Part shown: in pieces, positions 1-6,988 of the stretch
Layout: every line of letters starts with the position of its first letter
How positions within the stretch are numbered: position 1 is the first letter of the stretch
Assembly (NCBI RefSeq): GCF_002005105.1
Contig: NZ_MSCV01000012.1
Coordinates: 62,001 to 126,000 of the forward strand
Reading direction: 5' to 3'
Source: Methylocaldum sp. 14B
GTDB taxonomy: Bacteria > Pseudomonadota > Gammaproteobacteria > Methylococcales > Methylococcaceae
Length of the DNA: 64,000 bases
Translations under genes and position numbers: made by a program
The notes under the pieces: model-generated
Told to the model about the DNA's origin: nothing
What the model saw: the letters and a program-made list of their open reading frames with translations, nothing else
Database searches by the model: none

Positions 1-202
1 CGACGTGCTCAAGCAGCAGCACCTTCTCGGATAGGGCGTCACGAATTCTGCTGGCTTGCAACGCAAACTGTTTCGGCCAATAGTGATCGTAGGGTGCCAG
101 ATAGACGGTGCTATTCAGAGGCTTGCGTTCGCCGACCGTTACCGCAAGAAGATATTCGTTGCTCGTGCCCGCCTGAGCTTTTGAATCGTCAGAAAGCGGC
201 AT
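1..202 (-). CDS. GrpB/UPF0157-like nucleotidyltransferase, partial
   Basis: This is the N-terminal 67 residues of a - strand gene that runs off the left edge. The reading frame starts at ATG 202 and contains the run LAPYDHYWPKQFA, then RIRDAL, and ends in LEHV at the window edge. GrpB-family proteins of the nucleotidyltransferase fold have the pattern L.pyd..W...F..Ea.rI..al followed by IEHVGST. It is the leftmost cassette seen in the integron array, so the array continues beyond base 1. Function in this family is poorly known. The family call is good but rests on a partial protein. Confidence 0.7.
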   Translation of the reverse strand, partial: MPLSDDSKAQAGTSNEYLLAVTVGERKPLNSTVYLAPYDHYWPKQFALQASRIRDALSEKVLLLEHV

Positions 203-224
203 TCTCGTTTTCTCCGTATGACGC

Positions 225-327
225 TAAGTACATTCAGGGAAGTCTTGCGGCATAGGCAACCTGCAGGACAACCCCGCCAATCAAGCCAAACAGTCGAGAT
301 TCCGCAAGTATTTGCGGAATGTACTTA
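225..327. repeat. Family C MITE-like element, copy 1
   Basis: A 103-bp element has TIRs AGTACATTC and GAATGTACT, each bounded by TA. It is almost identical to 56641-56743. In both places the right-hand TA is shared with the left end of a family A element. There is no coding capacity. Confidence 0.8.
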
Positions 328-700
328 GAGCATTTTCATACCTACTGTACGGGCATTCGCGCGTAGGTCGGGAATCCCTTCCCAATCGCAAACGGTCGCT
401 TTAGTCGCGACCCTTCCAATCGCAAACGGGCCTTTAATCGGCCCCTTCCAATCGCAAACGGTCATCCCAGCGCTCCTGGGATGACCGTTTGCGATTGGAA
501 CGCCGAAGCCGCCCTTCCCGACGGTGCAGTTGGGCCAACGGGTTCGTCGGCAAAGGATTGCCGACCTACAACCGTGCCGCCCTGTAGGTTGGGAATCCTT
601 TCCCGACGCCACCTGCCAACCGAGCGTCTTCGTCGGCAAAGGATTGCCGACCTACGAAAGCTTGAATCAATTTACCGTCGTCGAAGGCGCATCGCTTGTG
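326..700. mobile_element. Family A palindromic MITE, copy A1 (right end lost)
   Basis: The left end is TA-GAGCATTTTCATACC. The body consists of hairpin modules: GTAGGTCGG-type palindromes and CCAATCGCAAACG boxes separating hairpins at 394-412, 428-444 and 460-486. The usual right terminus (GAAAACGCTC-TA) is absent. The element instead merges near 690-718 into the remaining half of an attC site. Open reading frames here are palindrome artefacts. Confidence 0.8.
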
Positions 701-718
701 GCCGTCCGTGTTGACGGT

Positions 719-725
719 GTTGATA
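719..725 (-). other. attC remnant (R'' core only) of the 733-1167 cassette
   Basis: GTTGATA directly follows the gene's stop and is preceded by the arm GTCCGTGTTGACG found in other attC sites here. The distal half and the R' core have been replaced by the family A element. Confidence 0.5.
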
Positions 726-732
726 GGCAAGC

Positions 733-1167
733 TCACTCCTGTTCTTGAAACCATGCTTCCAGACCGCTCCAACGGTGGGTGCCCAGGTAACGGGTTCTAC
801 AAGTCGTTCGATAATAGTTGCCGCCATCTGCTCCGAGAGAACATCTGAGATCCAACGGTGCGGGCTTGGTGTAGTGGCGAGCGATCAAAACGACGATCTT
901 GTCGGCGCCGCAGCGCTCGATCCAAGCGTCTCCATGGACCTTATCATCCTGAGCCGAGCGGGTGAGCGAATAGGTGGATTTGCCGTAATCGACAATAAGC
1001 GATCCCGCATAGGCGGATCCCGTAAGAGGGTCCTTCCCGACGATTTCGTAGGAACCACCGAGACCGGCAGGAAACTCCGGATCGATTGTTGTATCGCGTT
1101 CACAAAAGTCCGCGGCGTAGAAGCTCGCCGGCGATCCGAGGAGACAGAGCACAAGCAATCTCTTCAT
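733..1167 (-). CDS. Hypothetical exported cassette protein
   Basis: A 144-residue protein starts with a clear signal peptide (MKRLLVLCLLGSPASFYA, likely cleaved after the Ala) and has four Cys in the mature part that could form disulfides. It is probably periplasmic. I do not recognise the family. It is a stand-alone integron cassette. Its attC on the left is damaged by a palindromic element, so this cassette is likely no longer excisable. Start choice is clear because the signal peptide begins at the first Met. Confidence 0.6.
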   Translation of the reverse strand: MKRLLVLCLLGSPASFYAADFCERDTTIDPEFPAGLGGSYEIVGKDPLTGSAYAGSLIVDYGKSTYSLTRSAQDDKVHGDAWIERCGADKIVVLIARHYTKPAPLDLRCSLGADGGNYYRTTCRTRYLGTHRWSGLEAWFQEQE

Positions 1168-1222
1168 GGCAGACTTAAAGAATTACTCATCCGACCACAA
1201 AAGCGGCCGCCCAAACAGTGAC

Positions 1223-1277
1223 TCGTAACACCGAAACCACGCGGCTTTTGCCGGGCAGCTGGGACCGGAAGTTGGAT
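1223..1277 (-). other. attC site of the 1277-2035 cassette
   Basis: R' core TCGTAAC at 1223 and R'' core GTTGGAT at 1271 enclose short complementary arms (CGGCTTTTGCCG). The cores are degenerate but correctly placed. Confidence 0.55.
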
Positions 1278-2035
1278 TACCTCGTCTGCGAAAATACAAA
1301 TTGTTTGGATTTCTGATTGAAGACGTAAAAAGCAAAATCACTCTCTTTTCTGTCACAACTAAGGGTTATTTGTTCTACCTTAGATTTATAGCTCCCGACA
1401 TTCATGTATATAGGCGTCATGATGAACCCGAATGAACAGTCATGCTCTTGCGGATTAAATTCCTGAGTTACGGTTCGGGTGCGCTTGTCTATCACTTTGA
1501 TCGTTTTGAAAATCACGCCGGACTCGGCACCTTCATAAACACCAATGAACGCGTGATTCTTGGTTTGCCCCCAAAATGGGATTTCTATATTGCCTTTCGT
1601 CAATCCCGCGCCGGTCTTGTCATCCAAAACAGCGCTTCGGTGCAGGCTCACATCGTAGCTCTTTCCGCCACTGACCCATGTTCCCTGAGCACCAGTCTCA
1701 TCTGCGCTCAGCTTGAATTGGCAAGATGATGTGTCAAATCCAGATCGGGAACCTTGAACAATAATGCGATCAAATTCAGTCTCGTCATGAATTTCGCAAA
1801 GCTCAATAGTGCCTGAGCTACCGCGTTTGCCGTAGATCGGAATCGGAATAATGTTCTTGTCATAGTAGTAGCTCCCGTGGAAGGCTAGGCCACTGCCAAA
1901 GTCGTATTCCTGAAGTGAAAAATGGATGGGGTACGTACCAATTTTGCCGATGTAATTAGTGACCTGATACCACCCCGCTACCGCATTCCTACCGAAAAGT
2001 AGCAGCAATATCCCAAAAAAGGCGACTTTCCTCAT
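1277..2035 (-). CDS. Hypothetical exported cassette protein
   Basis: The protein of about 252 residues begins MRKVAFFGILLLLFGRNAVAG, a good signal peptide with cleavage after AVA. Three or more Cys lie in the mature part. No family is recognised. The frame stays open upstream to 2116, but that extension (MNNQRV...) is encoded by a short repeated unit (2051-2157) and is also found in front of the beta-lactamase cassette, so I take 2035 as the true start. A+T content is higher than in the chromosome to the right, as expected for an acquired cassette. Confidence 0.6.
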   Translation of the reverse strand: MRKVAFFGILLLLFGRNAVAGWYQVTNYIGKIGTYPIHFSLQEYDFGSGLAFHGSYYYDKNIIPIPIYGKRGSSGTIELCEIHDETEFDRIIVQGSRSGFDTSSCQFKLSADETGAQGTWVSGGKSYDVSLHRSAVLDDKTGAGLTKGNIEIPFWGQTKNHAFIGVYEGAESGVIFKTIKVIDKRTRTVTQEFNPQEHDCSFGFIMTPIYMNVGSYKSKVEQITLSCDRKESDFAFYVFNQKSKQFVFSQTR

Positions 2036-2050
2036 ACACGATCTCGAAGT

Positions 2051-2157
2051 GTAACGAGGGTATAGAAAAACCCTATTTTCGAGCATTTTAGGGTCTATAA
2101 CTCGTTGATTATTCATGGACTGAATTTTCGAGTTGAGCGTTTTTCTACAGCATCAAC
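2051..2157 (-). repeat. ORF-less core-to-core unit, copy 1
   Basis: A unit of about 105 bp lies between two integron cores (GTAAC 2051, CATCAAC 2151). Its ends are inverted repeats TATAGAAAAACC and GTTTTTCTACA. Near-identical copies lie at 4862-4967 and 7485-7592, always between a cassette start codon and the next attC. Confidence 0.7.
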
Positions 2158-2230
2158 GTTCGCGTTAACCCGCGAGCAAAAGGGGCGGGAGGCGGCCCCT
2201 TTTGCGAGTCGGTGTCGAAACGGGTTGTCG
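2151..2230 (-). other. attC site of the SRPBCC cassette
   Basis: R' CATCAAC at 2151 and a degenerate R'' GTTGTCG at 2224 flank the inverted arms CAAAAGGGGC and GCCCCTTTTG. Confidence 0.6.
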
Positions 2231-2253
2231 GCGGCGATTGGCGCCGCGAGAAA

Positions 2254-2661
2254 CTACCTGCTTGCCTCAACATGGTGAGTGAAGTTGTTAAGAATGGCTT
2301 GCCACCCTTCGCGCTGTTGTTCGATAGAATGAGTTGGCTCGCTATCGAAGGTTACGCGTACTTTAATGCCTTTCGGACTATCAGCGAACTCTACCTGCGC
2401 TGCGCGATCGCCGAAGGAATACTCGATCAATTTGTGCTTCACGATATTCGTATAAGTGCCAGCGAAATCAAACCCCATGCTGCCGTCTTTTGCCTCCATT
2501 CGTGAGGAGAAGGTACCGCCAACGCGTAAATCGACCGTGGCAGCGGTTGTGTGCCAATCATCGGATGCAGCATTCCACTGTTTGATGTCCTCGGGTGTCG
2601 TATATGCACGCCAGACTTCCTCGATGGGTGCAGCTACGGTGGTTTCAACGGTAATTTTCAT
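2254..2661 (-). CDS. SRPBCC (AHSA1-like) domain protein
   Basis: The 135-residue protein is a single START/SRPBCC hot-dog-like fold. It opens with beta strand ITVETTVAAPIEEVWRAYT, the typical 'pa..vW.a.t' helix start. The conserved W near residue 29 (IKQWNAASDDWH), the central D/E-rich strands, and the terminal helix EGWQAILNNFTHHVE match Activator-of-Hsp90 homologue 1-like proteins. Members bind hydrophobic ligands or act as small hydrolases or cyclases; the ligand here is unknown. It is a single-gene integron cassette with a short 5' gap. The family call is secure, the role is not. Confidence 0.85.
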   Translation of the reverse strand: MKITVETTVAAPIEEVWRAYTTPEDIKQWNAASDDWHTTAATVDLRVGGTFSSRMEAKDGSMGFDFAGTYTNIVKHKLIEYSFGDRAAQVEFADSPKGIKVRVTFDSEPTHSIEQQREGWQAILNNFTHHVEASR

Positions 2662-2683
2662 GGCGTGTCTCCTTTTTGATTGC

Positions 2684-2721
2684 AGCTAACGCCCAAGTGC
2701 AGCCGACGGGCCTTGTTGGGC
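2684..2721 (-). other. attC site (very short) of the RibD-like cassette
   Basis: R' AGCTAAC (2684) and R'' GTTGGGC (2715) are only 38 bp apart. It may be a deleted attC; the internal arms are reduced to GCCCA and TGGGC. Confidence 0.55.
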
Positions 2722-2737
2722 GGCATTATCTCGATAC

Positions 2738-3385
2738 TCAGGTTTTTCTTAGGACAACGTGAGTTGCTTTGTCGGTAGCCACACGCTCCACGCATCGATA
2801 GCCGAGCGAGCGCATGTTGATGCCGGAGAACAAGTTCTCCCCTGAACCTAGCAGAACAGGCGCAAAAGCAAGATGGAGTTCGTCGACTAGACCCGCGCGC
2901 AAATACTGTTGAACCGTTGCCACTCCACCGCCAAGGCGCACATCCATACCACCTGCCGCCGCTCTGGCGCGCTCTAGGGCCGCGTGGATTCCTTCTGTGA
3001 CGAAATGAAATGTCGTGTCGCCTGCCATCGCGATGGGCGCGCGTGCATGATGCGTCAGCACAAAGACCGGTGTGTGAAACGGAGGGTTCTCACCCCACCA
3101 GCCTTTCCAGTGCTCGTCTGGCCAAGGGCCGCGAACCGGGCCAAACATATTGCGGCCCAAAATCCACGCTCCGATGTTTTGGATGCCGCGCGCCGCAAAA
3201 TCGTTGTCTATTCCGGTTGTGCCCGTTTCTTTGCCGTACAGCAGTTGCTGAAACGTTGCGGTCGGGAAAAACCACTCGTGTACATCCAGACCCCCGATAC
3301 CATTCGGATCTTCGAGGCTCTGTTCGGGCCCGGCGGCGAATCCATCAAGGGAAAGACTGAAACACAGCACGCGTACCTTACTCAT
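2738..3385 (-). CDS. Dihydrofolate reductase/RibD C-terminal domain family protein
   Basis: The 215-residue protein matches the RibD C-terminal (DHFR-like) fold of the 'dihydrofolate reductase family'. It begins VRVLCFSLSLDGFAAG, the family's nucleotide-binding first strand. It continues with WILGRNMFGP and the glycine-rich motif RLGGGVATVQQYLRAGLVDELHLAFAPVLLGSGENLF. Such proteins bind NADPH; most are not true folate reductases and no resistance should be assumed. It is a single integron cassette. Confidence 0.88.
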   Translation of the reverse strand: MSKVRVLCFSLSLDGFAAGPEQSLEDPNGIGGLDVHEWFFPTATFQQLLYGKETGTTGIDNDFAARGIQNIGAWILGRNMFGPVRGPWPDEHWKGWWGENPPFHTPVFVLTHHARAPIAMAGDTTFHFVTEGIHAALERARAAAGGMDVRLGGGVATVQQYLRAGLVDELHLAFAPVLLGSGENLFSGINMRSLGYRCVERVATDKATHVVLRKT

Positions 3386-3475
3386 CGTGATCTCCTAAGC
3401 GAGCGAAATGCTCTTTACGTAGTCGAACGGTGCTGTCCAATTTCGACACGGCCGTTTAATCATGGCTTCGATGAC

Positions 3476-3542
3476 GCCCAACGTTTGAGCCGAGGGGCCA
3501 AGTGCCATGCCGGTGGAGATCGGCTCTGGCGAAGGGTAAGGC
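3476..3542 (-). other. attC site of the 3603-3935 cassette
   Basis: R' GCCCAAC is at 3476; R'' is mutated to GGTAAGGC near 3535. The body closely resembles attC at 14067-14134. Confidence 0.6.
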
Positions 3543-3602
3543 CACGCGTTCGGGCGAAAGCAGCCTTGACGTGAGACGAGCAGTCCACCGCCGCGCGAGC
3601 GC

Positions 3603-3935
3603 CTAGCTTCTCTTGCCCTTGATGCCAATGCAGTTGCCCCAGGGGTCTCGGACTTGGCATATGACGAGACCATTCTCTATGTTCAGCGGCCCGCGGTAGA
3701 GCGTGGCTCCGAGATCCTGGAGTGCGGCCAACGCTGCGTTGAACTCTGGCACTTGCCAGTAGGCGACGGTACCCGCCGGACCAGAGGAGACCTTCTCGTC
3801 GGAGGGCACGAACTCCAACTGAACATCGCCGACACGAACCGCTTGGAGTCCTGAGATGGAGTGAACCTGATCCGCTTCGGGGAACGCCCGCTGATACCAG
3901 GTACGAGCCTCTGACGGTACAGGCACGTGAATCAT
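3603..3935 (-). CDS. VOC-family (glyoxalase/bleomycin resistance fold) protein
   Basis: The 110-residue single VOC domain has MIHVPVPSEARTWYQRAFPEADQV at its start, with the conserved aromatic and A..WY helix. The tail is IENGLVICQVRDPWGNCIGIKG, with the typical DPWGN turn next to the last strand. VOC proteins use a divalent metal or bind drugs; the substrate is not deducible. It is an integron cassette between attC sites 3476 and 3972. An alternative overlapping frame (3460-3999) is a shadow. Confidence 0.82.
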   Translation of the reverse strand: MIHVPVPSEARTWYQRAFPEADQVHSISGLQAVRVGDVQLEFVPSDEKVSSGPAGTVAYWQVPEFNAALAALQDLGATLYRGPLNIENGLVICQVRDPWGNCIGIKGKRS

Positions 3936-3971
3936 GAGTGCGACGAGTCAGTGCATAGTCCTGCTTGCGTG

Positions 3972-4052
3972 GCCTAATGCTGTGCATCACCGGCAGCAAA
4001 AGGCAGAGCGATGTGGCGCCTTTTGCTGTCCGAGTGCATGCGATTGTTAGGC
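3972..4052 (-). other. attC site of the class D beta-lactamase cassette
   Basis: R' GCCTAAT (3972), R'' GTTAGGC (4046). Arms AGCAAAAGG and CCTTTTGCT fold over each other. Confidence 0.8.
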
Positions 4053-4065
4053 ATCTGTTTTGTCG

Positions 4066-4848
4066 TCACAGTATCCCCAACGCTTTAAGGCTCGCTTTAC
4101 CCAGTTCTACACGTTTCTTGGCATCGGTTGCTTGCTGAATATCCATATTCAATGCAAACGCATATACACGATCGCCTTTTTGTACCCACCCGATCCACCA
4201 GCCAATACCTCGGTTAGGAGCGTTTTCCCAACCCGTTTTACCATATAGCGCCCAATTTTCTCCCCGCTCCATTAGAACGATTTCGCGAACGCTTTTCTGA
4301 ACCGACCGGGGGAACGGCAATGCCCCCTGAGCCAACTTGGCAAGAAAACGAGTTTGCTCCACTGCACTGATTTTGAGTGGGCCATTCAGCCAAAAGGTAT
4401 CGATGGACGTACCTATTTCTCCATTTCCGAAATCAAGCCGTGAAAGATTCTCGCTCATGCGCGTTAAGCCGATACGTCGGGCCAAACTCTGGTAGATCGG
4501 GACATTGGACAGGGTAATCGCATCGCGCAATCCCATATCCTTCTCCCAGGTTTTGAACGGCTGTGGGTGACCACCGTAAGGCAGGACTTCGTCAACACTC
4601 TCTACCGCGCCAACTGAGAGTCCGATCAGCGAGTGGGGAACCTTGAACGTTGAGGCTGGAACAAAACGTGTTTCAGCGCGAGCTTTGCCGTAGCCAATTA
4701 ATCGTTGCGCGGTGACATCATAGAGAACGAACGTGCCGTTCACGCCGGAGCCTTTAAATATGGCAGCTACTTTGTCGCTTTCTTCCCAACCAACGGCATA
4801 GGCTCGAAATGTAAACAGTACAAATACCACAGCGAGTAGCTGCTTCAT
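4066..4848 (-). CDS. Class D (OXA-type) beta-lactamase
   Basis: Serine beta-lactamase of 260 residues, exported to the periplasm by the signal peptide MKQLLAVVFVLFTFRAYA. All class D signatures are present: S66-T-F-K69 (nucleophile and carbamylated Lys), S114-N-V116, F140-G-N142 (the usual Y-G-N with Phe for Tyr, seen in some OXA relatives), W153-L-N-G156 and K204-T-G206. Length fits the family. It is a gene cassette with its own attC (3972-4052). The ORF could extend to 4926 through a repeated unit, giving MNNQRVTDPRM; the start at 4848 is preferred because the signal peptide begins there. Spectrum cannot be told from sequence alone. Confidence 0.93.
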   Translation of the reverse strand: MKQLLAVVFVLFTFRAYAVGWEESDKVAAIFKGSGVNGTFVLYDVTAQRLIGYGKARAETRFVPASTFKVPHSLIGLSVGAVESVDEVLPYGGHPQPFKTWEKDMGLRDAITLSNVPIYQSLARRIGLTRMSENLSRLDFGNGEIGTSIDTFWLNGPLKISAVEQTRFLAKLAQGALPFPRSVQKSVREIVLMERGENWALYGKTGWENAPNRGIGWWIGWVQKGDRVYAFALNMDIQQATDAKKRVELGKASLKALGIL

Positions 4849-4861
4849 AATTTCCTTCTGC

Positions 4862-4967
4862 CTATCGAGGCTGTGGAAAACCCTTTTTTCGCGCATTCTA
4901 GGGTCTGTAACTCGTTGATTGTTCATGGACTGAATTTTCGAGTTGAGCGTTTTTCTACACCCTCGAC
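4862..4967 (-). repeat. ORF-less core-to-core unit, copy 2
   Basis: It has the same structure as 2051-2157: left core degenerate (CTATC), ends TGTGGAAAACC and GTTTTTCTACA, right core CCTCGAC. It lies just upstream of the beta-lactamase start and supplies an in-frame upstream ATG. Confidence 0.68.
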
Positions 4968-5038
4968 GTTTGAGTTCACCCGCTCGCTACAGCGGGCGAA
5001 GCCCGCTGTAGCGAATCGGGTGCAACGAAGGGTCGGGC
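4961..5038 (-). other. attC site of the GFA cassette at 5060
   Basis: R' CCTCGAC (4961); R'' GTCGGGC (5032), both one base off consensus. The strong inner palindrome is CTACAGCGGGC / GCCCGCTGTAG. Confidence 0.7.
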
Positions 5039-5059
5039 GGCATGCGGGCGCCTTGGTTC

Positions 5060-5485
5060 TCAGTCGAACTCATTGTGCTGAGGGAGTCTGTCGGTGATGG
5101 TGAACCACGGCGCCTTCGAGCCGACGAAGATGTGCGCCGAGGGACGGATGGTAGGTTCATCGCAAAGCGTCCCGAGCGGTACGTGGACGAACTGACCTTC
5201 TCGAACCACGGAATAAAGGAGGGAACCGCACTTCGCGCACCGTGCGTCGTGGGCAAGTTCCTCTCCGAAGATGAGCAGGGATTCGGGCCCCTGGCTGAGG
5301 ATGAGCTTCTCACGCTCGATACCCGCGAACGGCTTGAAGGCAGCCCCAGTAGCGCGGCGGCAGTTCGAGCAATGGCAATTGAGTGCGTAGCAGAAGCTAT
5401 CTTCGACCGTGTACCGGACGGCACCGCATAGGCATTTGCCCGACAACGAGCGAATGCTCGACGATGGATCGCGCGGTGTGTTCAT
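5060..5485 (-). CDS. GFA-family (CENP-V/GFA) zinc-binding protein
   Basis: The 141-residue protein belongs to the glutathione-dependent formaldehyde-activating (GFA/CENP-V) family. Visible zinc ligands are GKCLCGAVRY (CxCGxVRY), NCHCSNCRR (CxCxxCR) and ARCAKCGSLLY (CxxCG). The family name is historical; true formaldehyde activation is doubtful for most members. It is an integron cassette with ATG at 5485, the upstream MGG being encoded by the core site. Two other GFA genes (8862 and 14147) sit in the same array but differ in sequence. Confidence 0.88.
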   Translation of the reverse strand: MNTPRDPSSSIRSLSGKCLCGAVRYTVEDSFCYALNCHCSNCRRATGAAFKPFAGIEREKLILSQGPESLLIFGEELAHDARCAKCGSLLYSVVREGQFVHVPLGTLCDEPTIRPSAHIFVGSKAPWFTITDRLPQHNEFD

Positions 5486-5488
5486 GCC

Positions 5489-5575
5489 GCCCAACGACCA
5501 AGCTGACGCGCGCCGATGACGATGCCTGATAAAGCTGCAAAGCTTAGCGGCGTCGCCTCGAGCGCCTTGTTGGGC
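5489..5575 (-). other. attC site of the 5582 cassette
   Basis: R' GCCCAAC (5489), R'' GTTGGGC (5569). Confidence 0.78.
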
Positions 5576-5581
5576 CCCACC

Positions 5582-5965
5582 TTACGAGCGCTTCTGCGCC
5601 AAATAGTCTGCATACTCATCTTGAATTACGAACTCGTTCACTAAGCGCTCTGTGCAGCAAAAGAACCGACGCTCTAGCTCAGCGGTAAGCTTGGAAAAGG
5701 AGTCGGCGCTGAACGTTTCTACCGGATCCTCAAACTCAAGTTCCGGGTCGAGCGGTCCGAATTCGTAAACGTCAGTAAACTCTGCGCTCCCGATATTCGC
5801 GCTCTCATAGACTGAGACAGTGAAGCCCTCTTTAGAGACACGCGCAGAAAGCCACCGAATGCCTGGCTTCCCGTCTCTGACACAACCGCCGAGGAAGCAC
5901 TCAATTGCTTTCCCTCTACTCAGGGCGGACTCTGCTTCGGACTGGGTGAGGTATCTTCGCGCCAT
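5582..5965 (-). CDS. Hypothetical cassette protein
   Basis: The 127-residue soluble, acidic protein starts MARRYLTQSEAESALSRGKAIECFLGG. No domain is recognised. The frame is open upstream to 5992 but that part is the attC core (SSNVRLK). The middle (FTVSVYESANIGSAEFTDVYEFGPLDPELEFEDPVETF) is very acidic, a feature common among small antitoxin, immunity or inhibitor proteins but not diagnostic. Single cassette. Confidence 0.6.
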   Translation of the reverse strand: MARRYLTQSEAESALSRGKAIECFLGGCVRDGKPGIRWLSARVSKEGFTVSVYESANIGSAEFTDVYEFGPLDPELEFEDPVETFSADSFSKLTAELERRFFCCTERLVNEFVIQDEYADYLAQKRS

Positions 5966-5973
5966 ATTCTTGA

Positions 5974-6051
5974 GCCTAACGTTTGAGCTCACGCGCGCGC
6001 GGAAGCGGGCAAAGCTCGCTGTAGCGCGTCGGTTCGAGCGATCGGTTGGAC
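5974..6051 (-). other. attC site of the SnoaL-like cassette
   Basis: R' GCCTAAC (5974), R'' GTTGGAC (6045). Confidence 0.78.
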
Positions 6052-6052
6052 G

Positions 6053-6457
6053 TCATGTGCTAGAACGCTGAACTGGTGACAAGAGGTTTGCGTCTCTGGC
6101 CAGGAGCCACTCGCCATGCTCACGCCGCAGGACCGTAAGCGTATACCCCACTCGCTCTATCGCCTGGCTCGCCCCTGGCGGTGTGACCGCGACAGAAAGT
6201 TTGGTCCATACGAACGCCATGTCACCAGAAACTTGAACCTCCTGAATCTCCGACGTGCCCTCGAACTTCGGACGAGGGCTGCCGGGCGGGACCTGTGACA
6301 GGGCCGCAAACTCCGCCTTTCGCATAGGCGGCCGGCCAGGAACGAGAAAGACAACATCGTCTGTCATGAGACCAAGCACGGTCTTTATATCGCCTGCCTT
6401 GGTGGCGGACTGCCACGTTTGAACAAGCGCGCGGATTTGGTCTTCATCGCTCAACAT
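6053..6457 (-). CDS. SgcJ/EcaC-like SnoaL-fold protein
   Basis: The 134-residue cone-shaped NTF2/SnoaL-like domain begins MLSDEDQIRALVQTWQSATKAGDIKTVL, the family's first two helices. It continues GLMTDDVVFLVPGRPPMRKAEF and ends with YTLTVLRREHGEWLLARDANLL, the usual closing strands. SgcJ/EcaC-family proteins are annotated as oxidoreductases but function is uncertain. This is its own cassette (attC 5974-6051 on its 3' side). The upstream AAC(6')-like gene reads into it without a stop (see next entry), so it may be made both alone and as a fusion. Confidence 0.82.
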   Translation of the reverse strand: MLSDEDQIRALVQTWQSATKAGDIKTVLGLMTDDVVFLVPGRPPMRKAEFAALSQVPPGSPRPKFEGTSEIQEVQVSGDMAFVWTKLSVAVTPPGASQAIERVGYTLTVLRREHGEWLLARDANLLSPVQRSST

Positions 6458-6985
6458 ACTGATCTTGTTGATGGGACGCCTAACGTTCGAGCTAACGCGA
6501 CCCTCCACGGCCGGCCGCGCGGGCAAGGCGGCATTCGTGGGTTTGAGCGTCTTGTTGAAGTACACCACTCGCTCCGTCACTGCGAAGCCCAGCTTGCGGT
6601 GGACGGCTTGACTCACCTCGTTCTCGATGGGCGTGTCGGAAGCCAACTCCACGCAACCTCTAGAAGTGGCCCACTGAGCCACCACCTCGACCAAAGCTCT
6701 TGCCACGCCTCGTTTTCGGGCGCCTGGGCTCACGTACAGACCTTCCAGGAATGCGACGGGCGCGGACTTAGTGCCGTTCACGTGGTCGGTCCGGATGGAG
6801 GCTTCGGCGAAACCAACTGCTCCTTGCTCTGCTGACCGGGCGATGAACTGAGCGTAGCGCTCCGGCTCTACCAAGAAGGCGGCCATCTCGTCCAGATGCT
6901 CGTCTGCGCGCCCATCAGGCCACAACTCGAGGCGCAAGCGCAGCCAGTCAGGATCCAGCGCAGTGGCCAACCGCTCGATCTTCAT
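6053..6985 (-). CDS. AAC(6')-like aminoglycoside acetyltransferase reading through attC into SnoaL protein
   Basis: Residues 1-147 are a GNAT acetyltransferase of the AAC(6') type. Visible marks are LWPDG near residue 22, VGFAEASIRTDHVNGT, the acetyl-CoA stretch VAFLEGLYVSPGARKRGVARALV, ELASDTPIENEVS..VHRKLGF, and the end ERVVYFNKTL. Known enzymes of about 145-150 residues stop there. Here no stop occurs: the frame continues through the attC (6478-6560) and joins the SnoaL-like protein in frame, giving 310 residues. The linker is about 30 residues encoded by attC DNA. It could be a real fusion, or translation may restart at 6457. Aminoglycoside substrate is inferred from family likeness only. 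Confidence 0.82.
   Translation of the reverse strand: MKIERLATALDPDWLRLRLELWPDGRADEHLDEMAAFLVEPERYAQFIARSAEQGAVGFAEASIRTDHVNGTKSAPVAFLEGLYVSPGARKRGVARALVEVVAQWATSRGCVELASDTPIENEVSQAVHRKLGFAVTERVVYFNKTLKPTNAALPARPAVEGRVSSNVRRPINKISMLSDEDQIRALVQTWQSATKAGDIKTVLGLMTDDVVFLVPGRPPMRKAEFAALSQVPPGSPRPKFEGTSEIQEVQVSGDMAFVWTKLSVAVTPPGASQAIERVGYTLTVLRREHGEWLLARDANLLSPVQRSST
6478..6560 (-). other. attC site of the AAC(6')-like cassette, translated in frame
   Basis: R' GCCTAAC (6478); R'' degenerate GTTGAAG (6554). It contains no stop codon in the frame of the upstream gene. Confidence 0.72.
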
Positions 6986-6988
6986 ACC

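Noticed and set aside
375-500. Possible CRISPR array: repeated CCAATCGCAAACG boxes with short spacers
   Set aside because: Box is too short and inverts within the array, spacers are self-complementary, there is no cas gene, and the same pattern recurs inside the family A MITE elsewhere.
325-748. Several ORFs of 70-100 residues inside the palindromic region
   Set aside because: They are translations of repeat hairpins and appear on both strands.
4060-4926. Longer start of the beta-lactamase (MNNQRVTDPRM...)
   Set aside because: The extension is encoded by the ORF-less repeat unit and is also fused to an unrelated gene at 2116; it would hide the signal peptide.
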